A stretch of DNA of 26,647 nt. Origin: DASPLH01 sp035627675. Lineage in GTDB: Bacteria > Acidobacteriota > Terriglobia > Terriglobales > Acidobacteriaceae. Position 1 is the stretch's first letter; each line of letters starts with the position of its first letter. The notes under the pieces were generated by a model, which ran no database searches, had not been told where the DNA came from, and was given only the letters and a program-made list of their open reading frames with translations. Shown here piece by piece: positions 13,698 through 21,193 of the stretch. The position numbers and the translations under genes were made by a program. Where the stretch lies: NCBI GenBank assembly GCA_035627675.1, contig DASPLH010000106.1, forward strand, positions 1-26,647. Direction: 5' to 3'.

Positions 13698-14027
13698 ATG
13701 AAGAAGACTCTCGCCATCGGTGTGTTCGTGATCGTGCTCGCGGCAGTGTTTGCCGCGGCGCAACAGCAGACCCGTTCGCTGACCGGTACCGTGGTAAATG
13801 CCAGCGAACAGCCCGTAGCTAACGCCATCGTGTATCTGAAGAACACAAAGACACTGGCGATCAAGACGTTCATCGCGCAGCCTGATGGCTCGTATCGCTT
13901 CCACGCGCTGTCGCCGAACGTGGACTACGAGGTGTACGCCGAGTTGAACGGCAAGCGCAGTGAGTCGAAGACCCTGAGTTCGTTCGATTCGCGGCCGAAC
14001 GCACGGATCAATCTCAAGCTCGAGTGA
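13698..14027 (+). CDS. Small secreted carboxypeptidase-regulatory-like protein
   Basis: The 109-residue protein has a clear signal peptide (MKKTLAIGVFVIVLAAVFAAAQ, likely cut near residue 21) and one carboxypeptidase-regulatory-like domain: LTGTVVNASEQPVANAIVYL, PDGSYRFHALSPNVDYEVYA. It is the same fold class as the gene just upstream, with little detailed identity, so the two may be old paralogues. GGGGG lies eight bases before ATG 13698. The 117-base gap upstream contains a weak promoter candidate, TTCCGG (13628-13633), 17 bases, TAGAAT (13651-13656), so it may be transcribed on its own. A strong terminator follows. Function unknown. Confidence 0.8.
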   Translation: MKKTLAIGVFVIVLAAVFAAAQQQTRSLTGTVVNASEQPVANAIVYLKNTKTLAIKTFIAQPDGSYRFHALSPNVDYEVYAELNGKRSESKTLSSFDSRPNARINLKLE

Positions 14028-14045
14028 AGAAGTTGCCGCAGTACC

Positions 14046-14076
14046 AAAGGGCCGGAGCTTACCCTCCGGCCCTTTT
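14046..14076 (+). terminator. Intrinsic terminator after the secreted protein gene
   Basis: A 12-bp stem (14046-14057 with 14064-14075) with a CTTACC loop ends in TTTT. The left arm begins AAA, so it could also work on the other strand. It lies 18 bases after the stop at 14027. Confidence 0.88.
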
Positions 14077-14092
14077 CGCTTGTCCGCTATCG

Positions 14093-14126
14093 CGCAAGAA
14101 GAAGGGCCGCCATCTCTGGCGGCCCT
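14093..14126 (-). terminator. Intrinsic terminator of rpsA
   Basis: On the minus strand AGGGCCGCCA (14126-14117) pairs with TGGCGGCCCT (14112-14103) over a four-base loop, followed by CTTCTTCTT. It lies about 22 bases beyond the rpsA stop. With the + strand terminator at 14046 it insulates the two convergent genes. Confidence 0.85.
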
Positions 14127-14148
14127 CCCTGGTGAATCTTCGTTCCTG

Positions 14149-15984
14149 TTACTCGTCGCCCTGACGCTTCCATTGCAGCAGTTCGCCGATCGTCGAGGTG
14201 CCCGGGGAAGAGGACGGTCCGCGGTAGTTCTCGACTTCCGCGCGGGTCGCTTCCTCGCCAACGGCGCGGATGCTGAGACCCACCTTCTTCTCGTCCGGAT
14301 TCATCTTGATGATCTTGAACTCGTATTCCTGGCCAGGCTCGAGCTGGAGCGGACCGCCATGGGCGTCCGTCGCTTCCGAGTTATGGCACAGGCCTTCGAC
14401 TCCGTCCGCCACTTCGATGAACGCGCCGAAGCTCGCCAGGCGAAGCACTTTGCCGTGGATCACGTCGCCGATGCGATGCTGGTCGAAGAAGCTCTCCCAC
14501 ACATCCGGCTGGAGCTGCTTCACGCCGAGCGACAGGCGGCGGTTCTCCGGCTCGATCGCCAGGACAACGGCCTTCACCTTGTCACCCTTCTTCAGCACTT
14601 CCGACGGATGCTTTACGCGCTTGGTCCAGCTCAGGTTGCTGACGTGGACCAGGCCGTCGATGCCGTCTTCGATCTCGATGAACGCGCCGAAGTCGGTCAG
14701 GTTGCGGACCTTGCCTTCCACAATGGCGCCCATCGGGTACTTCTCGTGCAGCGTCTCCCACGGGTTCGACTCGAGCTGCTTGAGGCCGAGCGAAATGCGG
14801 CGTTCCTGCGGGTTCACGTTGAGCACGATGGCTTCGAGCTGATCGCCGACGTTGACCAGCTTCGACGGGTGCTTCATGCGCTTCGACCAGGTCATCTCGC
14901 TGACGTGGACCAGGCCTTCGATGCCCTGTTCGAGCTCGATGAAAGCGCCGTAGTCGGTCACGCTGATGACGCGGCCGTGCACGCGCGCGCCGATCGGGTA
15001 CCGCTCCGCCGCATCGAGCCACGGGTCAGGCGTCAACTGCTTGAAGCCGAGCGAAACGCGCTGCTTGTCGCGGTCGAACTTCAGAACCTTTACCTGGATC
15101 TGATCGCCAACCTGCACGAGGTCGCGCGGATGCGTCAGGCGTCCCCAGCTCATGTCCGTGATGTGCAGCAGGCCGTCGATGCCGCCGAGATCCACGAAAG
15201 CGCCGTAGTCGGTCAGGTTCTTGATCGAGCCGGTAAGAACCGAACCTTCTTCCAGGTGCTTCAACGTCTCGTCGCGCTTCGCCGAGATCTCCTCGTCGAG
15301 GATCTGCTTGCGGCTGGCGACGATGTTCCCGCGCTTCTTGTTCAGCTTGATGATGCGGACTTCGAGTTCCTGACCCTTCAGGGCGTCGAGGTTGCGCACC
15401 GGGCGCGTATCGACCTGCGATCCGGGCAGGAACGCGCGCGCGCCCATGATGTCCACCGTCACGCCGCCCTTGATGCGGTCAATGACGCGAGCCTTGACGG
15501 ACGACTTCTCGTTGTAAGCCTTCTCGATCTCGTCCCATGCGTGGAGGCGCTGTGCCTTCTGATGCGAGAGGTTGATGTAACCCTCTTCGGTGTGTCCCTT
15601 CTCGATCATGACGTCGATCGAGTCGCCCGGATTGAAGCGCACGTTGCCTTCGTGGTCCTTCACCTCGGCGATCGGGACAACGCCTTCGGACTTCAGTCCG
15701 ATGTCCACGACAAGGTAGTTCTGGTTGACGCCAACGACGGTCCCTTTCAGGACGCGGTCTTCGTTGGCAGCGAGTTCGGCTTGTTCTTGCTCGAATGATT
15801 CGAGTGCGGTTGCGAAATCTTCCGTCATGGTTTCTTGGTTGGTGTGGCGAGTGGTTCCCGAAGCGGACCGCTCAGCGCTTTGATTTGGGCCCTGGTGTTG
15901 CGTCGGCTTGTTGTCTGAGGACGAGCCTGCTTCGTGAGTCTGCTCGGAGGAAGGAGAATCGTTGCGGAGTTCGTCGAAAGCCAT
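14149..15984 (-). CDS. rpsA: 30S ribosomal protein S1
   Basis: Ribosomal protein S1 binds mRNA at the 30S subunit and helps initiate translation of structured messages. The 611-residue protein has six S1 repeats at about residues 77-143, 162-226, 247-315, 332-402, 419-489 and 506-574. Repeats 3-6 carry the strongest RNA-binding signatures (for example NLTDYGAFVDLGGIDGLLH and VTDYGAFIELEQGIEGLVH). Residues 1-52 are polar and low in complexity, and Met53 (MTEDFATALE, codon at 15830-15828) is an alternative start. Neither start has a strong Shine-Dalgarno, as is common for rpsA genes. The gene is monocistronic, with a good promoter at 16141-16170 and a structured leader, which fits autoregulation. 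Confidence 0.97.
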   Translation of the reverse strand: MAFDELRNDSPSSEQTHEAGSSSDNKPTQHQGPNQSAERSASGTTRHTNQETMTEDFATALESFEQEQAELAANEDRVLKGTVVGVNQNYLVVDIGLKSEGVVPIAEVKDHEGNVRFNPGDSIDVMIEKGHTEEGYINLSHQKAQRLHAWDEIEKAYNEKSSVKARVIDRIKGGVTVDIMGARAFLPGSQVDTRPVRNLDALKGQELEVRIIKLNKKRGNIVASRKQILDEEISAKRDETLKHLEEGSVLTGSIKNLTDYGAFVDLGGIDGLLHITDMSWGRLTHPRDLVQVGDQIQVKVLKFDRDKQRVSLGFKQLTPDPWLDAAERYPIGARVHGRVISVTDYGAFIELEQGIEGLVHVSEMTWSKRMKHPSKLVNVGDQLEAIVLNVNPQERRISLGLKQLESNPWETLHEKYPMGAIVEGKVRNLTDFGAFIEIEDGIDGLVHVSNLSWTKRVKHPSEVLKKGDKVKAVVLAIEPENRRLSLGVKQLQPDVWESFFDQHRIGDVIHGKVLRLASFGAFIEVADGVEGLCHNSEATDAHGGPLQLEPGQEYEFKIIKMNPDEKKVGLSIRAVGEEATRAEVENYRGPSSSPGTSTIGELLQWKRQGDE

Positions 15985-16041
15985 CGGTTCGCATCAGCCC
16001 ACGCGTAGAGAGACGTGTGGGGAGCCTTATTAGTACGGACT

Positions 16042-16112
16042 GCTGGCGAGAATCCTCTTGATATGAGAGCCCCGGTGGGGCGCAGAATATTCCAGCGGCC
16101 GGATTCTCCAGC
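16042..16112 (-). promoter_or_regulatory. Candidate structured leader of rpsA
   Basis: GGATTCTCCAGC (16101-16112) pairs with GCTGGCGAGAATCC (16042-16055) as 12 bp with a two-base bulge. Within it GCCCC (16069-16073) and GGGGC (16077-16081) form an inner hairpin. The element lies inside the predicted 150-base leader between the rpsA promoter and start. S1 is autoregulated in Escherichia coli; that this element mediates similar control here is inference. The rest of 15985-16334 holds no gene. Confidence 0.5.
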
Positions 16113-16140
16113 TTGGACCCCGTGCCAGAGAACTCCTTTG

Positions 16141-16170
16141 ACTATAGCAATCGTGGCGAAAGAGTGTCAA
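16141..16170 (-). promoter_or_regulatory. Sigma70 promoter of rpsA
   Basis: On the minus strand an exact TTGACA (16170-16165) is followed after 18 bases by TATAGT (16146-16141). Transcription should start near 16134, giving a leader of about 150 bases before ATG 15984. Confidence 0.8.
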
Positions 16171-16334
16171 ACCGCCAAAGCCCCGAAAACTAAACATTTG
16201 CACCGGTTTCGCACCACGAAAAACCGCCCCCCGGTGTGCTCGGGGTCACATCGCCCTGTGATTCAAGCGAACTCGCGGGCGGGCCGCGCGGCCCAAACTT
16301 CCGCACACTAAATTTTCTGGTACTCTCCCGAGCT

Positions 16335-16817
16335 ATGGACTACATCTGGACGCCCTGGCGCTACGCGTACATCACCGGCGCGGATCACGCCCAGGAATGC
16401 GTCTTCTGCCATCTTCAGAAACTGCCCGACGAGCAGGCCCGCATCGTCTTTCGGGGCGAACACTGCTTCATCATCCTGAACGCATTCCCTTACACGTCCG
16501 GCCACGCCATGGTCATCCCCTACGCGCACCTCGATGAGTTGGCCAAGCTTCCCTCCCAAGCCTGCAACGAGATGATGCGTCTCTCGCAGCGGCTCGAGTC
16601 GGCTCTGCGCGAGCTCTACCGTCCCGACGGAGTTAACCTCGGGATGAATATCGGCAAGGCCGCCGGCGCCGGAGTCGCAGGACACATCCACATGCACGTC
16701 CTCCCGCGCTGGATAGCCGACGCGAACTTCATGAGCGTCGTCGGCGAAACCCGAGTCCTGCCCGAAGCACTGGAAACCACCTGGCAGCGGCTCACGGAGA
16801 AGTTGAGACATGCATGA
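16335..16817 (+). CDS. HIT family hydrolase
   Basis: The 160-residue protein belongs to the histidine triad superfamily, whose members split nucleotide phosphoanhydrides or phosphoramidates. The catalytic triad His117-x-His119-x-His121 lies in GHIHMHVLPRW. The start MDYIWTPWRYAYITG and the ECVFC pair (Cys22, Cys25) mark the zinc-containing branch related to AP4A phosphorylase and hydrolase; the exact substrate is not readable. ATG 16335 has no clear Shine-Dalgarno. TGG-TACTCT (16318-16326) could be an extended -10 box eight bases before the ATG, which would make the transcript nearly leaderless, but the -35 region is poor. Confidence 0.92.
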   Translation: MDYIWTPWRYAYITGADHAQECVFCHLQKLPDEQARIVFRGEHCFIILNAFPYTSGHAMVIPYAHLDELAKLPSQACNEMMRLSQRLESALRELYRPDGVNLGMNIGKAAGAGVAGHIHMHVLPRWIADANFMSVVGETRVLPEALETTWQRLTEKLRHA

Positions 16818-16847
16818 TCGGGCCACCTTGCCACCGGCACATCTGGC

Positions 16848-16887
16848 AGATGAACAGATGGCAAGCTGGCCAGGTGAACAGGTGAGA
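16848..16887 (+). repeat. Octamer array supplying a ribosome binding site
   Basis: Five 8-base units run without gaps: AGATGAAC, AGATGGCA, AGCTGGCC, AGGTGAAC, AGGTGAGA. The bases just upstream (about 16823-16847) contain similar octamers in reverse orientation. The last unit, AGGTGAGA, lies two bases before ATG 16890 and is the only Shine-Dalgarno-like sequence for that gene. Confidence 0.8.
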
Positions 16888-16889
16888 TT

Positions 16890-17552
16890 ATGTTCATAGG
16901 TCATTACGCTGTAGCTTTGGCCGCCAAGCGAGCCGTTCCGAAGACCTCGCTCGGCACGCTGACCCTGGCCGCGCAGTGGCTCGATCTGCTCTGGCCCATC
17001 CTGTTGTTGCTTGGCATTGAGCACGTCGCCATCGCGCCGGGCAACACGCGCGTCACTCCGCTGGACTTCTACGATTACCCGATCAGTCACAGCCTGTTGA
17101 CCGTGCTGCTGTGGGCCGCTGGCTTCGGAGCCGTGTTCTTCGCCCTCAGGCGAAACAAGCGGGCGGCGGTGGTCTGCGCCGTGCTGGTCGCCAGCCACTG
17201 GTTTCTCGACCTGCTGGTCCATCGTCCCGACCTCCCGCTCACACCGGCGGCCACCTCGAGCAAAGTCGGCCTCGGACTCTGGAACACCCCTGCGCTCTCT
17301 GCCTTGGTCGAACTGGCCTTGTATGCCTCCGGCGTCTGGCTGTATCTCCGAACCACTCGCGCCCGAGATGCCGTCGGCCGCTGGGCGCTCTGGTCTCTGC
17401 TCGCTCTCTTGCTGCTGATCGGGGCGGGGGCATACTCCGCCACCCCGCCTCCGAGTGTTGGCTTCCTCTCCTGGCAGGCTCTCGGACAGTGGCTGTTCGT
17501 GGCATGGGCGTACTGGATCGATCGTCACCGCGAGCTGCGACCGCTGGCCTGA
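16890..17552 (+). CDS. YdjM-like polytopic membrane protein (putative metal-dependent hydrolase)
   Basis: The 220-residue protein has several hydrophobic segments (about residues 20-45, 65-85, 93-110, 132-152, 164-184 and 193-210) and the His/Asp pattern of the YdjM-type membrane-bound, metal-dependent hydrolase family: His5 near the start, WLDLLWP (30-36), ISHSLL (65-70) and SHWFLDLLVHRPD (101-113). The activity of the family has little experimental support. ATG 16890 follows AGGTGAG, which is part of an octamer repeat. The gene has an octamer array on each side, and its spacing from the HIT gene (72 bases) would allow co-transcription. Confidence 0.7.
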   Translation: MFIGHYAVALAAKRAVPKTSLGTLTLAAQWLDLLWPILLLLGIEHVAIAPGNTRVTPLDFYDYPISHSLLTVLLWAAGFGAVFFALRRNKRAAVVCAVLVASHWFLDLLVHRPDLPLTPAATSSKVGLGLWNTPALSALVELALYASGVWLYLRTTRARDAVGRWALWSLLALLLLIGAGAYSATPPPSVGFLSWQALGQWLFVAWAYWIDRHRELRPLA

Positions 17553-17623
17553 AGCGTGCTTTTTCCCCTGGAATCTTGTTCGCCTGGCCATCGTGCGATC
17601 GGCGCATCTGAAATCCAGCTCTC

Positions 17624-17663
17624 AGATGACCAGATGGCAAGATGACCCGATGGCTCGATGAAT
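17624..17663 (+). repeat. Octamer array downstream of YdjM-like gene
   Basis: Five 8-base units: AGATGACC, AGATGGCA, AGATGACC, CGATGGCT, CGATGAAT. The unit AGATGGCA also occurs in the array at 16848-16887, in the same orientation, so the YdjM-like gene lies between two direct copies. The remaining bases up to 17758 show no gene. Confidence 0.8.
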
Positions 17664-17758
17664 CGCTTGTTGCTTCCGATTGCGGTTTGCCCCGGCCAAA
17701 ACGTCTTGCATCGAACTGATTACGCAATAGTGCTACGCCACCAGGAGAGGAGTACGCA

Positions 17759-18826
17759 ATGGCGCACATCGGTAGTCTGCGCGAATTCAAGTTCAAGCAG
17801 GACGTTGACGATATTCGCGGAGCCAATCTGTACGGCAAGGGAAACGAGAAGCTTGGCACTGTAGAGGACGTCATCTTCGATCACGCCACCAGCCGCATTC
17901 AGTACCTGGTGGTGGACACAGGCGGGTGGCTGAAGAGCCGCAGCTTCCTGGTTCCGTCCGATCGCGTGAATGCCTACGGGGCCGACGACCGGGATTTCAC
18001 CTGCAACCTCACCAGGGACGAGGTCCAGACGTTCCCTGAGTACAAGGACAGCGTCATCCGCGATGAGAGCGACTGGCAATCGTATGAGAGCCGGTACAAC
18101 CAGGCGCTCTCGACGCACGGCGACGTGCTGCATCGTCCCGGAACCGATCGCCTCATCACCCCGGACGCGACCGACATGCCGCCAGCTACCGGCGAGGCCA
18201 CAGCGGACTTCACGCCAACCCGCATGGCTGATCGCTTCGGCGACTCTGCGCCCGGCAGCCAGAAGATCCACACGCGTCCTTCGGGCACGGCGTCGCGCGC
18301 GGAAGAAGCGAAGTTCCCGGGCACTTCGCTGGGCGACCGCGATGCGGCGTGGACCGATCCCGGCGAGCAGGTTCGCCCGCCGGAAAATCAGCCGATGCGT
18401 CGTGCCGAAGACATGCGCGAGCGCAGCGCATCCCAAAGCCCGAGGCACGAGCACGAGATGCACGAACATGACGTGCAGCAATCCGGGGTTCCCGGCCACG
18501 ACGTCGACGCCGAGGTTCGGCAGTTCAGCAAACGTGAAGACATGGGAGACGTGGATGTGCACTCGGGCACTCAGCCGAACTCGTTCTGGGACTCCATGCG
18601 CACGGGATCGGCATATGGCGACCCGCAGCGAAGGGCTGCCCCGTCCGCCGGCCGCCAGGATCCACCTTCGTACAACGAGCAGGCCGAGATCGCGGACCCC
18701 AGCGTTCACCAGAGCTACCCGTCGCACCGTTTGAGAGATTTCGAGGAGAACCTGCGGAAAAATAAAGTGGACATCACGGCAAGTTGCCGCCAATGCGGAG
18801 TTCAGAAGGACGACAAGGCAGCTTAG
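17759..18826 (+). CDS. PRC-barrel protein with long disordered tail
   Basis: The 355-residue cytoplasmic protein starts with a PRC-barrel domain (about residues 14-85: RGANLYGKGNEKLGTVEDV, FDHATSRIQYLVVDTGG, FLVPSDRV). PRC-barrels occur in RimM, in photosynthetic reaction centres and in many stress-linked soil-bacterial proteins. From about residue 120 the chain is polar, Pro/Gly-rich and probably disordered, with a His cluster (HEHEMHEHD, about 231-239). The tail ends RLRDFEENLRKNKVDI, then a lone Cys-x-x-Cys (CRQC) near residue 345. AGGAGAGGAG lies six bases before ATG 17759, one of the best ribosome sites here. The stop is directly followed by a heptamer array. Function unknown. Confidence 0.85.
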   Translation: MAHIGSLREFKFKQDVDDIRGANLYGKGNEKLGTVEDVIFDHATSRIQYLVVDTGGWLKSRSFLVPSDRVNAYGADDRDFTCNLTRDEVQTFPEYKDSVIRDESDWQSYESRYNQALSTHGDVLHRPGTDRLITPDATDMPPATGEATADFTPTRMADRFGDSAPGSQKIHTRPSGTASRAEEAKFPGTSLGDRDAAWTDPGEQVRPPENQPMRRAEDMRERSASQSPRHEHEMHEHDVQQSGVPGHDVDAEVRQFSKREDMGDVDVHSGTQPNSFWDSMRTGSAYGDPQRRAAPSAGRQDPPSYNEQAEIADPSVHQSYPSHRLRDFEENLRKNKVDITASCRQCGVQKDDKAA

Positions 18827-18827
18827 G

Positions 18828-18862
18828 GAAGTAAGAAGTGTGAAGTGTGAAGTGAGAAGTCG
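18828..18862 (-). repeat. Heptamer array after PRC-barrel gene
   Basis: Five 7-base units (GAAGTAA, GAAGTGT, GAAGTGT, GAAGTGA, GAAGTCG) begin one base after the stop codon of the PRC-barrel gene. They are the reverse complement of the array at 18980-19056; a 20-base stretch of one arm matches the other at 19 positions. The bases between the arms (18863-18979) hold no gene but include TCATGCTTAGCGAAGC (18921-18936), a fragment like the dispersed element at 24581. Confidence 0.85.
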
Positions 18863-18979
18863 GATGTAGAGCGGAGAAGTCGCAGCGTAGCGAGCTGTCA
18901 GTGGCTGATGTGCGTGTTTGTCATGCTTAGCGAAGCACCCGCTGTTTCTTCTTCCATGCACGAAAAGCGGGCAGCTACC

Positions 18980-19056
18980 ACTTCACACTTCGCACTTCAC
19001 ACTTCGCACTTCACACTTCACCCTTCACCCTTCACACTTCACCCTTCACACTTCGA
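18980..19056 (+). repeat. Heptamer array reaching into ligA
   Basis: Eleven gapless 7-base units follow the pattern [A/C]CTTC[A/G][C/A]: mostly ACTTCAC with ACTTCGC and CCTTCAC variants. The last units overlap the 3' end of ligA, and the ligA stop (TGA on the minus strand, 19048-19046) lies inside one unit. With the array at 18828 it could fold into a long hairpin between two convergent genes. Confidence 0.9.
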
Positions 19057-21079
19057 GCATGCGTAGCAGTTCTGCTTCATCGATCACCTTGACCCCCAAC
19101 TCCCGCGCCTTCTCCAGTTTCGATCCTGCTTCTTCGCCGGCCACGACATACGAGGTCTTCTTGCTTACCGATCCCGAGACCTTCCCTCCGGCGTCCTCGA
19201 TCATGCGCTTCGCGTCGTCCCGCGAGTAGGTCGGCAGCGTGCCGGTCAGGACGAAGGTCATGCCCGCCAGCGATGTTCCGCGTTGCTTCACCTGGCCCGT
19301 GAACTGGAGCCCTGCGGCGCGGAGTTGTTCTACGAGGGCGACGTTCTTGGGTTCGTCGAAGAACTCGCGGATGCTGCGCGCGATGCGCGGGCCGACCTCG
19401 TTCACCTGCTGGAGTTCTTCTTCCGAAGCGGCCATCAGCCGGTCCATCGCCCCGAAATGTTCGGCGAGAAACTCCGCCGTGCGTTCGCCGACGAACCGGA
19501 TGCCGAGTCCGTAGATCACGCGTTCCAGCGGCAGCTTCTTCGATTTCTCTACCTCGTCGAGGATGTTCTGCGCCGACTTCGCGCCCATACGCTCCAGCGA
19601 GAGCAGCTTCTCGCTTGTGAGACCGTAAATTTCGGCGATGTTCCGCACCAGCCCGCGGCCCGTGAGTTGGTCCACGAGCGAATCGCCCATACCCTCGATG
19701 TTCATCACGTTGCGTGAAGCGAAGTGCAGCAGCGACTCGCGCAGCTTGGCCGGGCAGTTCGCGTTCACGCAGCGATGATCGGCCTCGCCCTCTGCACGTA
19801 CGACGTGGCCGCCGCACACGGGACACCGGTCCGGCATGTGAAACTCTCGCGTGCCGCGCGGATGTTCCTTGTCGCCGATGACTCGCGTCACCTTCGGGAT
19901 GACGTCCCCGGATCGCTCGACCTCCACCCAGTCGCCAATCTTCAGCCCGAGGCGTTCGATTTCGTCCTGGTTGTGCAGGGTGGCTCGCGAAACGGTCGTC
20001 CCGCCGATCGGGACGGGACGCAACTCGGCCACCGGCGTGAGTTTCCCCGTGCGTCCCACCTGTATCAGGATGTTCTGCACTTGTGTCACGCCTGTGCGCG
20101 CCGCGTACTTGTAGGCAATGGCCCATCGCGGAGCCTTGCCGGTGAAACCCAGCCTCTGCCAAAGCGTCGTGCTGTTGACTTTCACCACCACGCCGTCGAT
20201 TTCGTACGGCAGCTTCTCGCGTTGCTCCTCCATCTTGCTGATAAACAGCCACACGCGGTCGATGTCGTCGGCAACGATGCGATGCGAGTTCACCTTGAAG
20301 CCGGCGTGTACCAGCGAATCCAGCGCGTCGGATTGCGTTTTTACCGATGCCTGGCGCAGCAGGAAGTAGGCGTAGAAGTCGAGTCTTCGCTGGGCTGTGA
20401 TGTTGGGTTCCAGTACGCGGACGGCTCCGGCCGCCGCGTTGCGCGGGTTGGCGAACTTCGACAGGCCCTGCCGCTCGCGGTCTTCATTCATGCGCTCGAA
20501 TGACCTGGTCGGCATCACCACTTCTCCGCGAACCTCGAACGGAGCCGTAATCCCCGCCTTCTTCAACCGCGCGGCGTCGATTGTCAGCGGCACGGAACGC
20601 ACGGTGCGCAGGTTTGCCGTTACATCCTCGCCCACGCTGCCGTCTCCTCGGGTGATGGCCGCTGCGAACCTTGCGCCGCCGTGCTCCGCAGGCTCGTATC
20701 GCAGCGCCATGCTGAGTCCGTCGAGCTTCAACTCGCACTCGTACTCCACGCCGGAGTTCCCGGCCAGTTCTTCCGCGCGCCGAGCCCAATCGCGGAGTTC
20801 CTGTTCGTTGTAGGCGTTGTCCAGCGAGAGCATGGGCGAGGAATGCGCCAGCTTCACGAAGCCTTCGCGGGGCTTGCCGCCGACGCGCTGTGTCGGGGAG
20901 TCAGGCGTTACCAGCTCGGGGTGCTCGCGCTCGATCGCCTTCAGCTCGTTGACCAGCGCGTCAAAGTCGGCGTCGCTGATCTCCGGTGCGTCCAGCACGA
21001 AGTAGCGATGTTCGTGGTGCCGGATCCTGTCGCGCAGCTCTTCGGCGCGTGGTGCGAAATCGGCGCGGACCTTTGCCAT
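19046..21079 (-). CDS. ligA: NAD-dependent DNA ligase
   Basis: LigA seals nicks in double-stranded DNA using NAD and is needed for replication and repair. The 677-residue protein has the normal length. The N-terminal Ia domain (HHEHRYFVLDAPEISDAD, broken at 21-38) precedes the adenylation domain with nucleophile Lys118 in ELKLDG. The OB fold is followed by a zinc finger with Cys419, Cys422, Cys437 and Cys442, helix-hairpin-helix repeats (about 455-590) and a C-terminal BRCT domain (about 600-677, GMTFVLTGTLPTYSRDDAK). ATG 21079 is chosen from homology. TATAAT ends only six bases upstream, so the message appears leaderless. The last residues and stop are encoded by a heptamer repeat. Confidence 0.98.
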   Translation of the reverse strand: MAKVRADFAPRAEELRDRIRHHEHRYFVLDAPEISDADFDALVNELKAIEREHPELVTPDSPTQRVGGKPREGFVKLAHSSPMLSLDNAYNEQELRDWARRAEELAGNSGVEYECELKLDGLSMALRYEPAEHGGARFAAAITRGDGSVGEDVTANLRTVRSVPLTIDAARLKKAGITAPFEVRGEVVMPTRSFERMNEDRERQGLSKFANPRNAAAGAVRVLEPNITAQRRLDFYAYFLLRQASVKTQSDALDSLVHAGFKVNSHRIVADDIDRVWLFISKMEEQREKLPYEIDGVVVKVNSTTLWQRLGFTGKAPRWAIAYKYAARTGVTQVQNILIQVGRTGKLTPVAELRPVPIGGTTVSRATLHNQDEIERLGLKIGDWVEVERSGDVIPKVTRVIGDKEHPRGTREFHMPDRCPVCGGHVVRAEGEADHRCVNANCPAKLRESLLHFASRNVMNIEGMGDSLVDQLTGRGLVRNIAEIYGLTSEKLLSLERMGAKSAQNILDEVEKSKKLPLERVIYGLGIRFVGERTAEFLAEHFGAMDRLMAASEEELQQVNEVGPRIARSIREFFDEPKNVALVEQLRAAGLQFTGQVKQRGTSLAGMTFVLTGTLPTYSRDDAKRMIEDAGGKVSGSVSKKTSYVVAGEEAGSKLEKARELGVKVIDEAELLRMLEV

Positions 21080-21085
21080 GCCGGA

Positions 21086-21091
21086 ATTATA
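21086..21091 (-). promoter_or_regulatory. -10 box of ligA, predicted leaderless
   Basis: A perfect TATAAT on the minus strand (21091-21086) is separated from the ligA ATG (21079) by TCCGGC only, so transcription would begin at or next to the A of the start codon. No good -35 hexamer is seen 16-18 bases upstream. There is no room for a Shine-Dalgarno. Confidence 0.6.
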
Positions 21092-21115
21092 GAAAGGCCG
21101 GAAGCGAACTGCACT

Positions 21116-21144
21116 TTGCCATGTTCGCGGGCATGGGCTATAGT
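21116..21144 (+). promoter_or_regulatory. Sigma70 promoter of the DUF1579-type gene
   Basis: TTGCCA (21116-21121, five of six consensus bases) and TATAGT (21139-21144) are 17 bases apart. Transcription should start near 21151. The promoter is back to back with the ligA -10 box; 24 bases separate the two elements. Confidence 0.8.
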
Positions 21145-21193
21145 GCCCAGCCGGTTCCCGGCTTCCGCTGGAGATCAACCCGAGGAGAACGCA

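Noticed and set aside
14080..15798. Long open frame antisense to rpsA
   Set aside because: Same codon-bias shadow; no ribosome site, and no domain in a translation that mirrors the S1 repeats.
18980..19056. CRISPR-like array
   Set aside because: Units are 7 bases and contiguous, with no spacers and no cas genes.
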